Assembly: GCF_001427985.1 (NCBI RefSeq)
Contig: NZ_LMSA01000002.1
Coordinates: 509,677 to 573,676, forward strand
Source: Knoellia sp. Soil729
GTDB lineage: Bacteria; Actinomycetota; Actinomycetes; Actinomycetales; Dermatophilaceae
Direction: 5' to 3'
Length of the DNA: 64,000 bases
Positions 43,019 through 51,813 of this stretch are shown here, in pieces (position 1 is the first letter of the stretch; each line of letters opens with the position of its first letter). The notes below the pieces were generated by a model, which was not told the origin of the DNA, searched no databases, and saw nothing but the letters and a program-made list of their open reading frames with translations. The translations under genes were made by a program, and so were the position numbers.

Positions 43019-43656
43019 GCCTCGGGTCCCTCGGCGGCTCGAGGACCGCGTGGCTCGCGCGGAGTCCTCGGCTCACGCGGAGCCCGCGGCTCACGCGGCT
43101 CACGGGCAGCGCTCGGCTCACGCGGCGCCCGAGCAGGCTTGTTGGCGGCGGCGACCTCGGCCGGCTCGGCGGACCGCTCGTCGAGCGCCGGCGGCGGAGG
43201 CACCGACTCCATCCAGCCGCCGAGCCGGTCCTTGTCGTGCAGGAGGTCGCGGATGTCGGTCTCGGCGTACTCGAACTGCGGGCTCCAGAACAGCGCGTCG
43301 AACGGGCACACCTCGATGCAGATCCCGCAGTACATGCACAGCGAGAAGTCGATCGAGAAGTCGTCGAGGACGTTGCGCTGCCGCTCGCGCCCACCCTCGG
43401 TGCTCGCCGGGATCGTCTCCTTGTGCGAGTCGATGTAGATGCACCAGTCCGGGCACTCGCGCGCGCACAGCATGCAGCTCGTGCAGTTCTCCTCGAGCAG
43501 GGCGATGACACCACGACTGCGCGGCGGCAGGTCGGGTGCGACGTCGGGGTACTCGTGGGTGTGCACCGGCTTCACTGCCGTCTTGGCCGTCGTGGCCAGA
43601 CCCTTGAGTATGCCGGGCAGGATGCCCTTGTTGCTCGACTTCGCCTTGTCGTTCAT
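43015..43656 (-). CDS. nuoI: Complex I subunit I with repetitive tail
   Basis: 213 residues. Two 4Fe-4S motifs ([12 protein letters not shown] and [12 protein letters not shown]) carry clusters N6a and N6b. From about residue 165 the protein ends in a basic, Pro-rich low-complexity tail built of PREPR units ([18 protein letters not shown]), encoded by repeats of GCTCACGCGG near 43040-43130. The tail is unusual; typical NuoI is shorter. ATG at 43656. Confidence 0.92.
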   Translation of the reverse strand: MNDKAKSSNKGILPGILKGLATTAKTAVKPVHTHEYPDVAPDLPPRSRGVIALLEENCTSCMLCARECPDWCIYIDSHKETIPASTEGGRERQRNVLDDFSIDFSLCMYCGICIEVCPFDALFWSPQFEYAETDIRDLLHDKDRLGGWMESVPPPPALDERSAEPAEVAAANKPARAPREPSAAREPREPRAPREPRTPREPRGPRAAEGPEA

Positions 43657-44609
43657 CGCGTCATCACCACGCCAATTCCGGTGAGGCCGAGCTGGATCAG
43701 GGCCAGGGGCAGGAGGAAGAGCCACGCCATCCGCTGGAGCTGGTCCTCGCGCATGCGCGGCCAGGCCACGCGGAACCAGATGACGAGGATGGCGATGACG
43801 AAGCCCTTGAGCAACGTCCACACCCAACCGATGTGGTCATCCAACGGGCCACGCCAACCGCCGAGGTAGAGCACGGCGAAGAGCAGTGAGAAGACGACGA
43901 TGCCGGCATACTCCGCGAGCAGAAAGAAGGCGAAGCGCAGCCCGGTGTACTCGGTCCACGGGCCCATGACGAGCTCGGCGTCGGCGATCGGCATGTCGAA
44001 GGGCGGCCGCTGCAGCTCCGCGAGCGCCGCGACGAGGAAGACGATCGCTCCGGGCAGCTGCCACAGGAGCCACCACGGCGACCACGCCTCGACCACACCC
44101 GAGAGGCGCAGCGTTCCCGCGGCGAGGCAGGCCGAGGCCACCGCCAGAACGAGCGGCAGCTCGTAGGACACGAGCTGGGCTGCGGAGCGCAGCGCGCCGA
44201 GCAACGCGTACTTGTTGGCGCTCGCCCACCCGGCCATGAGGGTGCCGAGGGCCCCGACGCTCGTGGCGGCCAGCACCAGCAGCGCGCTGGCCGGCACGTC
44301 CACGGCGACGACGCCACGTTGCAGCGGCAGCGCCGCCATCGCCAGGAGGTAGGGCACCAACGCGACGAAGGGCGCGATCCGGAAGATCGTGCGGTCGGCC
44401 GCGCGCGGGGTGATGTCCTCCTTCTGGGCGAACTTCACCCCGTCGGCGACGAGCTGGGCCCACCCGTGGAAGCCACCGGCATACATCGGTCCGAGCCGTC
44501 CCTGCATGTGTGCCATGACCTTGTGCTCGGTCTGCCCCACGAGCAGGGGGAAGACCAGGAAGGCGGCCAGCACGGCCACCGACCTCACCACGACCTCGAG
44601 CACGCTCAT
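43653..44609 (-). CDS. nuoH: Complex I subunit H
   Basis: 318 residues, eight TM helices. Quinone-site landmarks are present: [40 protein letters not shown] and EYAGIVVFS. It links quinone chemistry to proton pumping. ATG at 44609; a GTG at 44615 is possible. Confidence 0.94.
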   Translation of the reverse strand: MSVLEVVVRSVAVLAAFLVFPLLVGQTEHKVMAHMQGRLGPMYAGGFHGWAQLVADGVKFAQKEDITPRAADRTIFRIAPFVALVPYLLAMAALPLQRGVVAVDVPASALLVLAATSVGALGTLMAGWASANKYALLGALRSAAQLVSYELPLVLAVASACLAAGTLRLSGVVEAWSPWWLLWQLPGAIVFLVAALAELQRPPFDMPIADAELVMGPWTEYTGLRFAFFLLAEYAGIVVFSLLFAVLYLGGWRGPLDDHIGWVWTLLKGFVIAILVIWFRVAWPRMREDQLQRMAWLFLLPLALIQLGLTGIGVVMTR

Positions 44610-44673
44610 CGTCACGCAGCCTAGTAGTTGAGCAGGCCGCTCATGGGTGGCGTCCGGACCCTCACGGGGCCGG

Positions 44674-45207
44674 TCAGCGCGGACCCCAGTCGGGGCCGGG
44701 GACACCGGGCGCCTGGACCCGACGGCGCGACGGCGACTTCGCCGAGTCGTGGCCCTCCCCCGGCTCCTTGCCGCCCGGCCACTGCTTGGACGCCCGGGCG
44801 GCGAGCACGAACGACTTGCGCAGCGGGGTGCCCGCAAACCCCTCCGGGAGGAGCAGGGGCCGCAGCCCCGAGCCCGACCCGTCGTCGAAGCCCGAGAACC
44901 CGACACCGAACATCTCGTGCGTCTCGCGCTCGTGCCACGCGGCACCGGCATACACATCGGTGACCGAGGGTGCGTCGGCACCCTCGGGGACGCGCGTGGT
45001 GATCCGGACGGCCCGTATGCCGTGTGTCCCGGCTCCGTGGGAGACGTCCAGGGCGCGCAGCACGAGGTCGTAGCCGGGCGCCGCCTCGTCGTAGGTGCGG
45101 TCGACGGCGCTGAGCCAGTCGAAGAAGGTGAAGCCGGACGCCTGCGCGGTTGCGACCGCCTCGTGCCAGTCGGCCAGGGCGACGTCGCGCAGCTCATCGG
45201 TGCTCAC
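44674..45207 (-). CDS. nuoC: Complex I subunit C (30-kDa)
   Basis: 177 residues. The NuoC hallmark HERETHEMFGVGFSGFDD ... LLLPEGFAGTPLRKSFVLAAR is clear. GTG at 45207, preceded on the minus strand by TAGGGT about 7 nt upstream, which may be a -10 of a leaderless promoter. nuoD, normally next, is absent: the gap to nuoH is 64 nt. Confidence 0.9.
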   Translation of the reverse strand: MSTDELRDVALADWHEAVATAQASGFTFFDWLSAVDRTYDEAAPGYDLVLRALDVSHGAGTHGIRAVRITTRVPEGADAPSVTDVYAGAAWHERETHEMFGVGFSGFDDGSGSGLRPLLLPEGFAGTPLRKSFVLAARASKQWPGGKEPGEGHDSAKSPSRRRVQAPGVPGPDWGPR

Positions 45208-45225
45208 GCCATCACCCTAAACCGG

Positions 45226-45273
45226 CCTTGTGTGCCCCAGCGCGACCCAGGACTCGCGCTGAGGCACACAAGG
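45226..45273 (-). terminator. Long hairpin between the SGNH gene and nuoC
   Basis: CCTTGTGTGCC (45226-45236) pairs with GGCACACAAGG (45263-45273), and CAGCGCGA (45238-45245) with TCGCGCTG (45254-45261); a single unpaired base on each strand (45237/45262) separates the two stem parts. Lying 8 nt beyond the SGNH stop, it should end that transcript before nuoC. Confidence 0.8.
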
Positions 45274-45280
45274 CGAGGGG

Positions 45281-46315
45281 TCAGCGGGCCTGGCGCGCGG
45301 ACCAGACCCGGTCGGCCGCGTCGATGCTGGCACGCGACGACAGGTCGACCCCGGCGCGGGCGGCCGCGGCCTTCACCCGCCGCGAGGACAGGTCGGGTGC
45401 ATGGAACTCCTTCGGCGTGATTGAGGCGTCCCGTGTGGCGTAGGGGCGCTGCTGAGCCGCCAGGCGCTCGGAGGACGCGACGGCCTGCTGCACCGTCCTG
45501 GCGTTCACCGTCAGTGTGGCGCCGGTGAGCGGCGTGCTGACGGTCGGGGTGTAGCCGTCGCGGTGACCCGCGACGTTGGGGTGATAGCTCTCCTCAACCG
45601 GACTCGAGAGTCCGTTGAGCCATTCGACGTCGTCGCAGACCGCGTGTCGGACGAAGCGCGCCGTCGGGTTGGCGAAGCTGAACCCCTTGGCGCTGGCCGC
45701 TGCTGACGTCTTGGCGTTGATGAGGTCGGCCATCTGGTTGAGCCGGGTCTCCTCTGCCGGCGAGAACCAGGTGAAGGCGTTGCAGTCCTCCCCCATGAAG
45801 ATCCGCGGGTAGCCGACGACGACGACCTTGGCGTTGGGCGCCTTGCTGCGGATCGACGAGTACAGCGTGGCCAGCTTGCCGGGCAGCACGTTGTTGACGT
45901 AGCTCTGGGCGGCGTCGATCCTGCCGTTGCAGTTGCTCGCCCACCCGGGGAGGGCGCACTCGGTGAGCACGTCGGCGAACCCGGCGTCGTTGCCGCCGAC
46001 GGAGATGCTCACGCGGGACGTCGAGGAGGACAGCGCGCTCAGCTGCGCGGTGGTCACGTCGGGAATCGTGGCTCCGGAGCAGGCGCGGAAGTTCAGCGCA
46101 TAGCCCTTGGCCGAGGCGATGAGCGAGGGGTAGGCCTTGGTCGAGCGCAGGCACTGGGTGCCGTCGTCGATGTAGGAACGGGTCCCCGTCCCCGAGGAGT
46201 AGGAGTCGCCGAGCGCGACGTAGGACGTCACGGCTTGGGCTGGGACTGCGCTGATCGCGAGGCTCGTTGCGGCAGCACATGCTGCAAGCAGGCCCATCGA
46301 GCGGACTGTCGACAT
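45281..46315 (-). CDS. Secreted SGNH/GDSL esterase-lipase
   Basis: 344 residues. Sec signal peptide (1-29, cleavage after VPAQA), then block I GDSYSSG (Ser38), block III GGND, and block V ESYHPN with the catalytic His. Cysteines suggest disulfides. Resembles actinobacterial secreted phospholipase/lipase proteins. A C-terminal ~100 residues beyond the catalytic domain are basic and of unknown role. ATG at 46315 is used because the GGGAG ribosome site lies 6 nt upstream; ATG 46321 is too close. It interrupts the nuo order. Confidence 0.88.
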   Translation of the reverse strand: MSTVRSMGLLAACAAATSLAISAVPAQAVTSYVALGDSYSSGTGTRSYIDDGTQCLRSTKAYPSLIASAKGYALNFRACSGATIPDVTTAQLSALSSSTSRVSISVGGNDAGFADVLTECALPGWASNCNGRIDAAQSYVNNVLPGKLATLYSSIRSKAPNAKVVVVGYPRIFMGEDCNAFTWFSPAEETRLNQMADLINAKTSAAASAKGFSFANPTARFVRHAVCDDVEWLNGLSSPVEESYHPNVAGHRDGYTPTVSTPLTGATLTVNARTVQQAVASSERLAAQQRPYATRDASITPKEFHAPDLSSRRVKAAAARAGVDLSSRASIDAADRVWSARQAR

Positions 46316-46410
46316 TGACATCTCCCTGGGGGATTTCCGGATGCGGTGATCGCAACCTAGGACCGCCAGGGGGTCGCCGGGGAACTCAGGTCGCACTCTT
46401 TGCCAAGTTC
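46316..46410. promoter_or_regulatory. Upstream region of the SGNH gene
   Basis: 95 nt holding the presumed SGNH promoter; CCCAGGGAG near 46327 (minus strand) is its ribosome site. No clear -10/-35 pair stands out. Confidence 0.3.
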
Positions 46411-46779
46411 TTACCTGCCGGTATGCCGGGTGCCCCCGTCGCGCGGGTCGGTGTCGTCGAGCGCCAGCTGGGCGAGCACCAGAACGAGCCCGGCCCCGAT
46501 GAGGACCAGCCCGAACCGCGAGTGCTCGAGCCCCAGGAGCCCGGCGCCGACGACCATGACCATGCCTCCTGCCGCGAGCGCCCTCGAGACCTTGGGGATC
46601 CGCCTGCGGGCCCGGGGCGCGATGAACAGTCCCCAGAGCAGCGCGACGACGACGACCGCGCCGACGCCCGCGAGGGACCCACCCAGACCTGCCCCTGCGA
46701 GGGCCGAGGCCAACAGGAAGACGCCGACCATGAAGGCGAACTCGATGACGAAGGCAAGCAGGCCCAGGACGACGAGCAT
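46411..46779 (-). CDS. DUF2568 (YrdB-like) membrane protein
   Basis: 122 residues, about four TM helices; ends with a hydrophilic tail. The N-terminal VLGLLAFVIEFAFMVGVF and the internal ALLWGLFIAPRARRRIP fit DUF2568. Its ATG (46779) overlaps the nuoB stop by 1 nt, so it is translated in the nuoAB transcript. Function unknown. Confidence 0.8.
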   Translation of the reverse strand: MLVVLGLLAFVIEFAFMVGVFLLASALAGAGLGGSLAGVGAVVVVALLWGLFIAPRARRRIPKVSRALAAGGMVMVVGAGLLGLEHSRFGLVLIGAGLVLVLAQLALDDTDPRDGGTRHTGR

Positions 46780-47414
46780 CAGCTCGGCCGCTCGACCCGA
46801 CCCCGAGTGACCTCTGCGGCCGACCCGGTGCGGTGGGCCGTGTAGCGCGGTGCCCCCGAGTCGTCACCGGGCGTGAAGCCCCCGGCGCCACCCAGCCGCT
46901 CGGCGATGGCGCGACCGGACAGCCGCTCGCCGGCGATCTGCTCCTGGAGCTTGATGATGCCGTGGAGCAGCGCCTCGGGTCGCGGGGGACAGCCGGGCAC
47001 GTAGACGTCGACGGGGATGAGTGTGTCCACGCCCTTGGTCACCGAGTAGGAGTCCCAGTAGGGGCCACCGGAGTTCGAGCAGGCACCGAACGAGATGACG
47101 TACTTCGGCTCCGGCATCTGGTCGTAGAGGCGACGGATCGCCGGCGCCATCTTGTCGGTGACCGTCCCCGACACCACCATGAGGTCGGCCTGTCGCGGTC
47201 CGGGGGCGAACGGGATCACTCCGAGCCGGATGAAGTCGTGGCGGCCCATCGATGCAGCGATGAACTCGATGGCGCAGCAGGCGAGGCCGAAGTTGAAGAC
47301 CCACAGCGAGTAGCGACGTCCCCAGTTGAGGACCACTCGGATGGGCTTGGGCGCGTGCTCGCTGCCCGGCCCGACGCGCGGCATCGGCAGCATCACGGGC
47401 TGGTCGGTGCTCAC
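46779..47414 (-). CDS. nuoB: Complex I subunit B
   Basis: 211 residues. Cluster N2 ligands: LACCAIEF (tandem Cys), GACSNSGG and [15 protein letters not shown] at 47414, 17 nt after nuoA. The C-terminus is extended by about 30 residues. N2 is the final cluster that reduces quinone, normally at the NuoB-NuoD interface; no nuoD is encoded here. Confidence 0.94.
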   Translation of the reverse strand: MSTDQPVMLPMPRVGPGSEHAPKPIRVVLNWGRRYSLWVFNFGLACCAIEFIAASMGRHDFIRLGVIPFAPGPRQADLMVVSGTVTDKMAPAIRRLYDQMPEPKYVISFGACSNSGGPYWDSYSVTKGVDTLIPVDVYVPGCPPRPEALLHGIIKLQEQIAGERLSGRAIAERLGGAGGFTPGDDSGAPRYTAHRTGSAAEVTRGRVERPS

Positions 47415-47431
47415 GGTCCCCAGCCTAGGGC

Positions 47432-47791
47432 TCACGTCCAACGCAGCAGACCGCGCCGGGCGGCGTGGAGCAGCCCGATGACGATGATCCCGATGAAGAC
47501 GGCGATCTCGACGAGCGATGCGGCGCCGAGGCCCGGGTCGCGCAGGACGTAGGCCCACGGGAAGAGATAGACCGCGTCGACCGCGAAGACGACGTAGAGG
47601 AACGCGTAGGAGAGGTAGCGGACCTGGCTCTGGGCCCATCCCTCGCCGACCGGGTCGACGCCCGACTCGTAGGTGCTGAGCTTGGCCCTCGAGGGAGCGT
47701 GGGGCGCGAGCAGCCGACGGGCGCCCACCGCCGCGATGACGAGCAGGATGCCGGTGGCCAGCACCGCCGCTGCCGCCACGTATCCGGTCAT
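47432..47791 (-). CDS. nuoA: Complex I subunit A
   Basis: 119 residues, three TM helices. [40 protein letters not shown] matches the NuoA core (residues ~40-80). ATG at 47791. Minus-strand TAGGGT 7 nt upstream could be a -10 of a leaderless promoter, matching nuoC. Confidence 0.93.
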   Translation of the reverse strand: MTGYVAAAAVLATGILLVIAAVGARRLLAPHAPSRAKLSTYESGVDPVGEGWAQSQVRYLSYAFLYVVFAVDAVYLFPWAYVLRDPGLGAASLVEIAVFIGIIVIGLLHAARRGLLRWT

Positions 47792-47905
47792 GGACGCCAC
47801 CCTATCGAGCGGGCAGGGGCGAGCACGGCGCGAGCCTGACGGGCTCCGCCGAAATGACCACGGCCGGCTCGGTCCAACGCGCCTAGACTCGCAGCGGGAG
47901 GTCCC

Positions 47906-48190
47906 ATGGCCATCTACATGATCGAGCGACAGTTCGCCGAGCAGCTCGAGCTGAGTCCGGACGACGCGCGCGAGCTCGCCGAGATCAACGACGACGAGCA
48001 GGTCCGCTGGCTCTACTCGTTCCTCTCGGCGGACAAACGACGCACGTTCTGCCTCTACGAGGCCGACTCCTCCGACGCCATCCTTCGCGCGGCCCAACGG
48101 GCCGGTGTGCCAGCCGACGTCATCGTCGAGGTGACGCACACCCTGACGCCCGACGGCGCGAGCCACGCCATCAGGGAGTCGGTGGGCTGA
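47906..48190 (+). CDS. DUF4242 protein (SCO4226-like)
   Basis: 94 residues. The ferredoxin-like fold family DUF4242 is recognised by MIERQFAEQL at the start and VRWLYSFLSADKRRTFCLYEADS in the middle. A Streptomyces member binds nickel, as I recall; the residues are not certain here. ATG at 47906 with GGGAGG upstream. Divergent from nuoA. Confidence 0.8.
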   Translation: MAIYMIERQFAEQLELSPDDARELAEINDDEQVRWLYSFLSADKRRTFCLYEADSSDAILRAAQRAGVPADVIVEVTHTLTPDGASHAIRESVG

Positions 48191-48216
48191 GTCGCTGGCG
48201 TGAGTCACGGGCTGAG

Positions 48217-51129
48217 TCACGGGTCCGGGTCGAGCAGCCCGGCGTCAGCGGCGTACCGCGACGCCATGGTCCGGTTGGACATCCCCGTCTTGAGCAGGAT
48301 CGAGCGCACGTGGTTCGTCACGGTGTTCTCGCTGATGAACAGGCGCTCGGCCAGCTCACGGTTGCTCAGTCCCTGGGCCACGAGGCGCAGCACCTCGACC
48401 TCGCGCCGGGTGAGCCCGTCGTCGCGGCGACGACGCGGAACGACGAGGCCGAGCCGCGAGGTGAGACGCGGTGAGTGCAGCCGCCCGACTCGGTTCGTCG
48501 CGTCGCGGTGGGCGTTCTCGACCACGGTGGCACGGGCGCCGGAGCGGCGCAGGTGCTCGACGAGCGCCACGGCGTCGTAGGCCGCGAAGAGCGGGGCGTC
48601 CATGCGCTCGTCCATGGCGAGCGCCGACCTCAGCAGGTCCTCCGCTCGCGGACGGCCCAGCACGGAGTCGAGCATCCCGAGGTAGCGGTCCGCCGAGCCG
48701 AACACGGCGAGCATCGGCCCGACCGCGAGGTTGTGCCCCTCCAGCTCGTTCGCCCGTTCGCGCAGCACCGACGCCGCCTCGCGGTGCCTCAGCCAGACCG
48801 CCGCCTCGGCCACGAAGGCGATGGTCGCCGGCCACGTCGGTGACGCCACGAAGCGGGTCAGGTCCTGGCCGACGAACCAGTCGAGGACCCGGCGGGCCGG
48901 GTCCCGCCGACCCAGCTCGACATACAGCGCGAGCAGCCCCGGCGCCCAGTGCTGCTCCACGTCCTCGTCCCCCGAGATCAGCGCCGCGACCTCGGGAAGT
49001 CGCGCGTCCTCCCGGCGCAGCACGAACGTCTGCAACGACAGCCGTTCCGCGAGCTCGGCCCCCGTGCCGGCCCCGGGCATGTGCAGGAGCTCCTCGCTGA
49101 TCGCCCGGGCCCGCGCCAGGTCGCCGCGCGCGAACGCCCTGACCCACTCGAAGCACGAGGACTGCACGAGGAGGAAGGGCTCGCCGGTCGAGGCGGCCAT
49201 CCGCACCGACTCCGCGAACGCCCGCTCGAAGCGTTCGACGTCGCCGACGAGGTAGGTGACGAGGGTCAGGATCGAGGCGCCCATGAAGATGCTGCGGGCA
49301 TCGCCCACGTCCCGGCCGAGCCGGACGAGCTCCTCGCTCCGGGCTCCCTGCACGGCGGCGTGGGCCGGACGGGCGTTCATCACGATGCCGCACTCGAGGG
49401 CGTGGGCGAGCGCCGCGCGGTCGGCGGAGGCGCGGGCCAACTCGATCGCCCTGCCGCAGACCTCCTGCCCACGGTCGAAGTCGCCGGTGAAGGACAGGGC
49501 ACGTCCGAGGCTCGCGACGGCGCTGATCCTGAGCCGGTCGTGCTCCCCCACCTCGGCGCGCGCGAGCGCCGTGGTGAGCATGTCGGTGGCCTCGAACCCG
49601 AGGTCGCCGATGCGCCAGGTGGTGCCCTCGAAGGCGACCGCAGCGCGCAGTCGGTCCAGCGGGCTCCCTTCGCGCACGACGGCGCGGTCGAGGTCGCAGG
49701 CGGTGGCGAAGGCGCCGGCGTCACGGAAGGACTCCGCCGCGCGCAGCCGCAGCTCGTCCCTCTCGCCGGGATCGTCGGTCAGGCCCGCCGCGCGGGCCAG
49801 CGCCTGACCCGCCTCGTGGTGGGCGAGGCGGCCGCGCGCGAGGGAAGCGGCCTCGGTGAGGTAGCGGACCGCCTCGCGACGGTGGCCGAGCACCTCGGCG
49901 CTGGCGTAGTGGTGCGCGATCCGCTGCACGCGGTTCGGTGCCGACGACGGTCCGTCCTCCAGCGCCCGGGCCACGTCCACGTGCACGTGGAGCAGGAGCG
50001 AGCGCGGCATGAGGTCGACGACCGACTGCCGTCCGAGCACGTGGTCGAAGCCGAAGGAGGCCCCCTCACGGTCGAGCCCACGGATGAGGCCGGCGTCCCG
50101 CACCCCGTCAAGGGCGTCGAGGACGTCCTCGACGTCCCGACCCGCGACCCGGGCGAGCAGCTCGACCGAGAACTCGTCACCGACGACGGCCGCCACCTCG
50201 AGCAACCGGCGGCTCTCCCCGTCCAAGCGAGCGAGGCGGCCGGCATACAGGTCGAGGACGGTCTGCGGTGTCGGGAACATCCCGGCACCCAGGGCAGCGA
50301 GTCCGCCGCGGTCCTCAAGGTCGCGCACGACCTCACGCAGGTAGAACGGGTTGCCTGCGGTGCGCTCGAGCAGCAGCGGGGCCACCGACCGCGACCGGTC
50401 CGCGGAGGCGCCGGTGCGGACCCGGACGTACTCGGCGATGTCCTCGACCGTGAGGGGGGTGAGCCGCATCCGGTCGACCCCCTCGACGCGGTGGAGCTGG
50501 GCGATGGTCTCGGCGAGGGCAGCCGAGCGGTCGGGGGGGCTGCTGCGGTGGGAGACCAGGCACAGGGTGCGGATGGCGTCACCGTGACGGATGAGGTGGG
50601 CCAGCAGCTCGAGGGACGTGGCACCGGCCCAGTGCATGTCCTCGAGCACGAGCAGGATCGGCCGGACCTGCGAGGCCGCTCGCAATGTCTCGCACACGGC
50701 CGCATAGAGCTCGTGGCGCGTGGAGGGCCGGGTGTCGACGACGGGTCCGGCGGGTCCCACGAGGGTGTCCAGCTGCGTGGCGACCGGCATACCGGCGGGC
50801 TCGACGAGGCCGGGGAAGGCACCCGCCGCCACTCCCACCCGCAAGGCGCTCACCGGGCCCACGAACGGCTGGTAGGGCGCACCCAGCTCCGCGACGCAGG
50901 CGCCCAGCAGGACGGTCGCCCCACGGGCCGAGAGGCGGCACCCGGTCTCGGCGATGAAGCGGGACTTGCCCGCGCCGGCATCGCCCTCGATGAAGACGAC
51001 GTGCTGGACACCCGCCTCGACCGCGGTCCAGGCCTCGTCGAGGGCGTGGAACTCCGCGCGCCGGCCCACGAACGGACTGGCGTGGACCCGCCAACGAGCC
51101 GGGAGGTCTGGGGGCGTCCACTGCTCCAC
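48217..51129 (-). CDS. LuxR-family ATP-binding regulator (LAL type)
   Basis: 970 residues. AAA-like NTPase with Walker A IEGDAGAGKSRF (about 47-58) and Walker B LLVLEDMHW near residue 160; a long helical TPR-like middle region (about 350-890); and a C-terminal LuxR HTH (LTRREVEVLRLVAQGLSNRELAERLF ... TVTNHVRSILLKTG). GTG at 51129 is chosen because an 18-bp palindrome lies upstream at 51212-51229; an open frame continues to an ATG at 51255. LALs usually activate catabolic or secondary metabolic genes on binding an inducer. Confidence 0.85.
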   Translation of the reverse strand: MEQWTPPDLPARWRVHASPFVGRRAEFHALDEAWTAVEAGVQHVVFIEGDAGAGKSRFIAETGCRLSARGATVLLGACVAELGAPYQPFVGPVSALRVGVAAGAFPGLVEPAGMPVATQLDTLVGPAGPVVDTRPSTRHELYAAVCETLRAASQVRPILLVLEDMHWAGATSLELLAHLIRHGDAIRTLCLVSHRSSPPDRSAALAETIAQLHRVEGVDRMRLTPLTVEDIAEYVRVRTGASADRSRSVAPLLLERTAGNPFYLREVVRDLEDRGGLAALGAGMFPTPQTVLDLYAGRLARLDGESRRLLEVAAVVGDEFSVELLARVAGRDVEDVLDALDGVRDAGLIRGLDREGASFGFDHVLGRQSVVDLMPRSLLLHVHVDVARALEDGPSSAPNRVQRIAHHYASAEVLGHRREAVRYLTEAASLARGRLAHHEAGQALARAAGLTDDPGERDELRLRAAESFRDAGAFATACDLDRAVVREGSPLDRLRAAVAFEGTTWRIGDLGFEATDMLTTALARAEVGEHDRLRISAVASLGRALSFTGDFDRGQEVCGRAIELARASADRAALAHALECGIVMNARPAHAAVQGARSEELVRLGRDVGDARSIFMGASILTLVTYLVGDVERFERAFAESVRMAASTGEPFLLVQSSCFEWVRAFARGDLARARAISEELLHMPGAGTGAELAERLSLQTFVLRREDARLPEVAALISGDEDVEQHWAPGLLALYVELGRRDPARRVLDWFVGQDLTRFVASPTWPATIAFVAEAAVWLRHREAASVLRERANELEGHNLAVGPMLAVFGSADRYLGMLDSVLGRPRAEDLLRSALAMDERMDAPLFAAYDAVALVEHLRRSGARATVVENAHRDATNRVGRLHSPRLTSRLGLVVPRRRRDDGLTRREVEVLRLVAQGLSNRELAERLFISENTVTNHVRSILLKTGMSNRTMASRYAADAGLLDPDP

Positions 51130-51211
51130 GTCCCCACGGTATTCCTGCCGTATGCCGGCGAACAGCGGTCGCGACGATCGCACCCCGGCCCCCGCTCGCC
51201 GCGCCCCGAAG

Positions 51212-51229
51212 ATGGCCAGATCTGGCCAT
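51212..51229. promoter_or_regulatory. 18-bp perfect palindrome between divergent genes
   Basis: ATGGCCAGATCTGGCCAT is a perfect palindrome, 83 nt upstream of the LAL regulator start and 103 nt upstream of a small exported protein gene. It is a candidate operator for divergent control. Confidence 0.6.
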
Positions 51230-51331
51230 GTCGCGACCGTCGGGGAGTTCGCCATTGCTGGTCAGGTGCGGTGCGCGGCATCTCCCTACCGTCGTGGGAA
51301 CAGGCATCACCAGCATCGGAAGGGACACACC

Positions 51332-51697
51332 ATGAACACCGTCGTCATCCGCAGCACGGCAGCAGTCGGAGGCTCGCTGCTGGGGCTGCTGCTCCTCGCG
51401 GGCCCCACGTCCGCCAGGGATCTGGGCCCGGGGGACGCGCTCCCCGGGACCTCCGCAGCATCGGACACCTGCCGCAACGTCGTTCCCGAGGACCGCGCTG
51501 CCTGCCGAGGCCAGACCACCTCTGTCCCACGTGAGGCACCCGGACCGAGCACCATCCCGCGGGTCGAGGGTGGCCTCCTCGGTCTCGAGCCCGGCACCCT
51601 GGGCATCGTCGTCCTCGGCGGGGCAGCACTCGCCGGCGCCGTCCTCCTCACCACCCGGCACCGCCAGCCGCACGTCCACGCACACCGGCCGGCCTGA
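51332..51697 (+). CDS. Small exported membrane-anchored protein
   Basis: 121 residues: signal peptide (1-29, cleavage near ARDLG), a short two-Cys ectodomain (DTCRNVVPEDRAACRG), and a C-terminal TM helix (LGIVVLGGAALAGAVLLTT) with a His/Arg-rich cytoplasmic tail. Function unknown. ATG at 51332 with GGAAGGG upstream. Divergent from, and perhaps controlled by, the LAL regulator. Confidence 0.65.
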   Translation: MNTVVIRSTAAVGGSLLGLLLLAGPTSARDLGPGDALPGTSAASDTCRNVVPEDRAACRGQTTSVPREAPGPSTIPRVEGGLLGLEPGTLGIVVLGGAALAGAVLLTTRHRQPHVHAHRPA

Positions 51698-51765
51698 GCA
51701 CCGCCTTCCCGACCAGGGCGTGGCGCCACTCGCACCCCGGGTGGCGCCGCGCCCTCCCACGTGCC

Positions 51766-51797
51766 GGGCGCGCCCCTTGACGGCGGGGGGCGCGCCC
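51766..51797. terminator. Terminator between convergent genes
   Basis: A perfect 11-bp stem: GGGCGCGCCCC (51766-51776) with GGGGCGCGCCC (51787-51797), 10-nt loop. It separates the exported-protein gene and the lipoprotein gene. Confidence 0.7.
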
Positions 51798-51813
51798 TCC
51801 GGTCCTGGGCACC

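Noticed and set aside
43040-43130. GCTCACGCGG repeats as a regulatory array
   Set aside because: In-frame coding repeats of the NuoI tail.
44610-44673. Short MSGLLNY frame between nuoC and nuoH as a nuoD remnant
   Set aside because: Seven codons only and no similarity to NuoD; the 64-nt gap is too small for any remnant.
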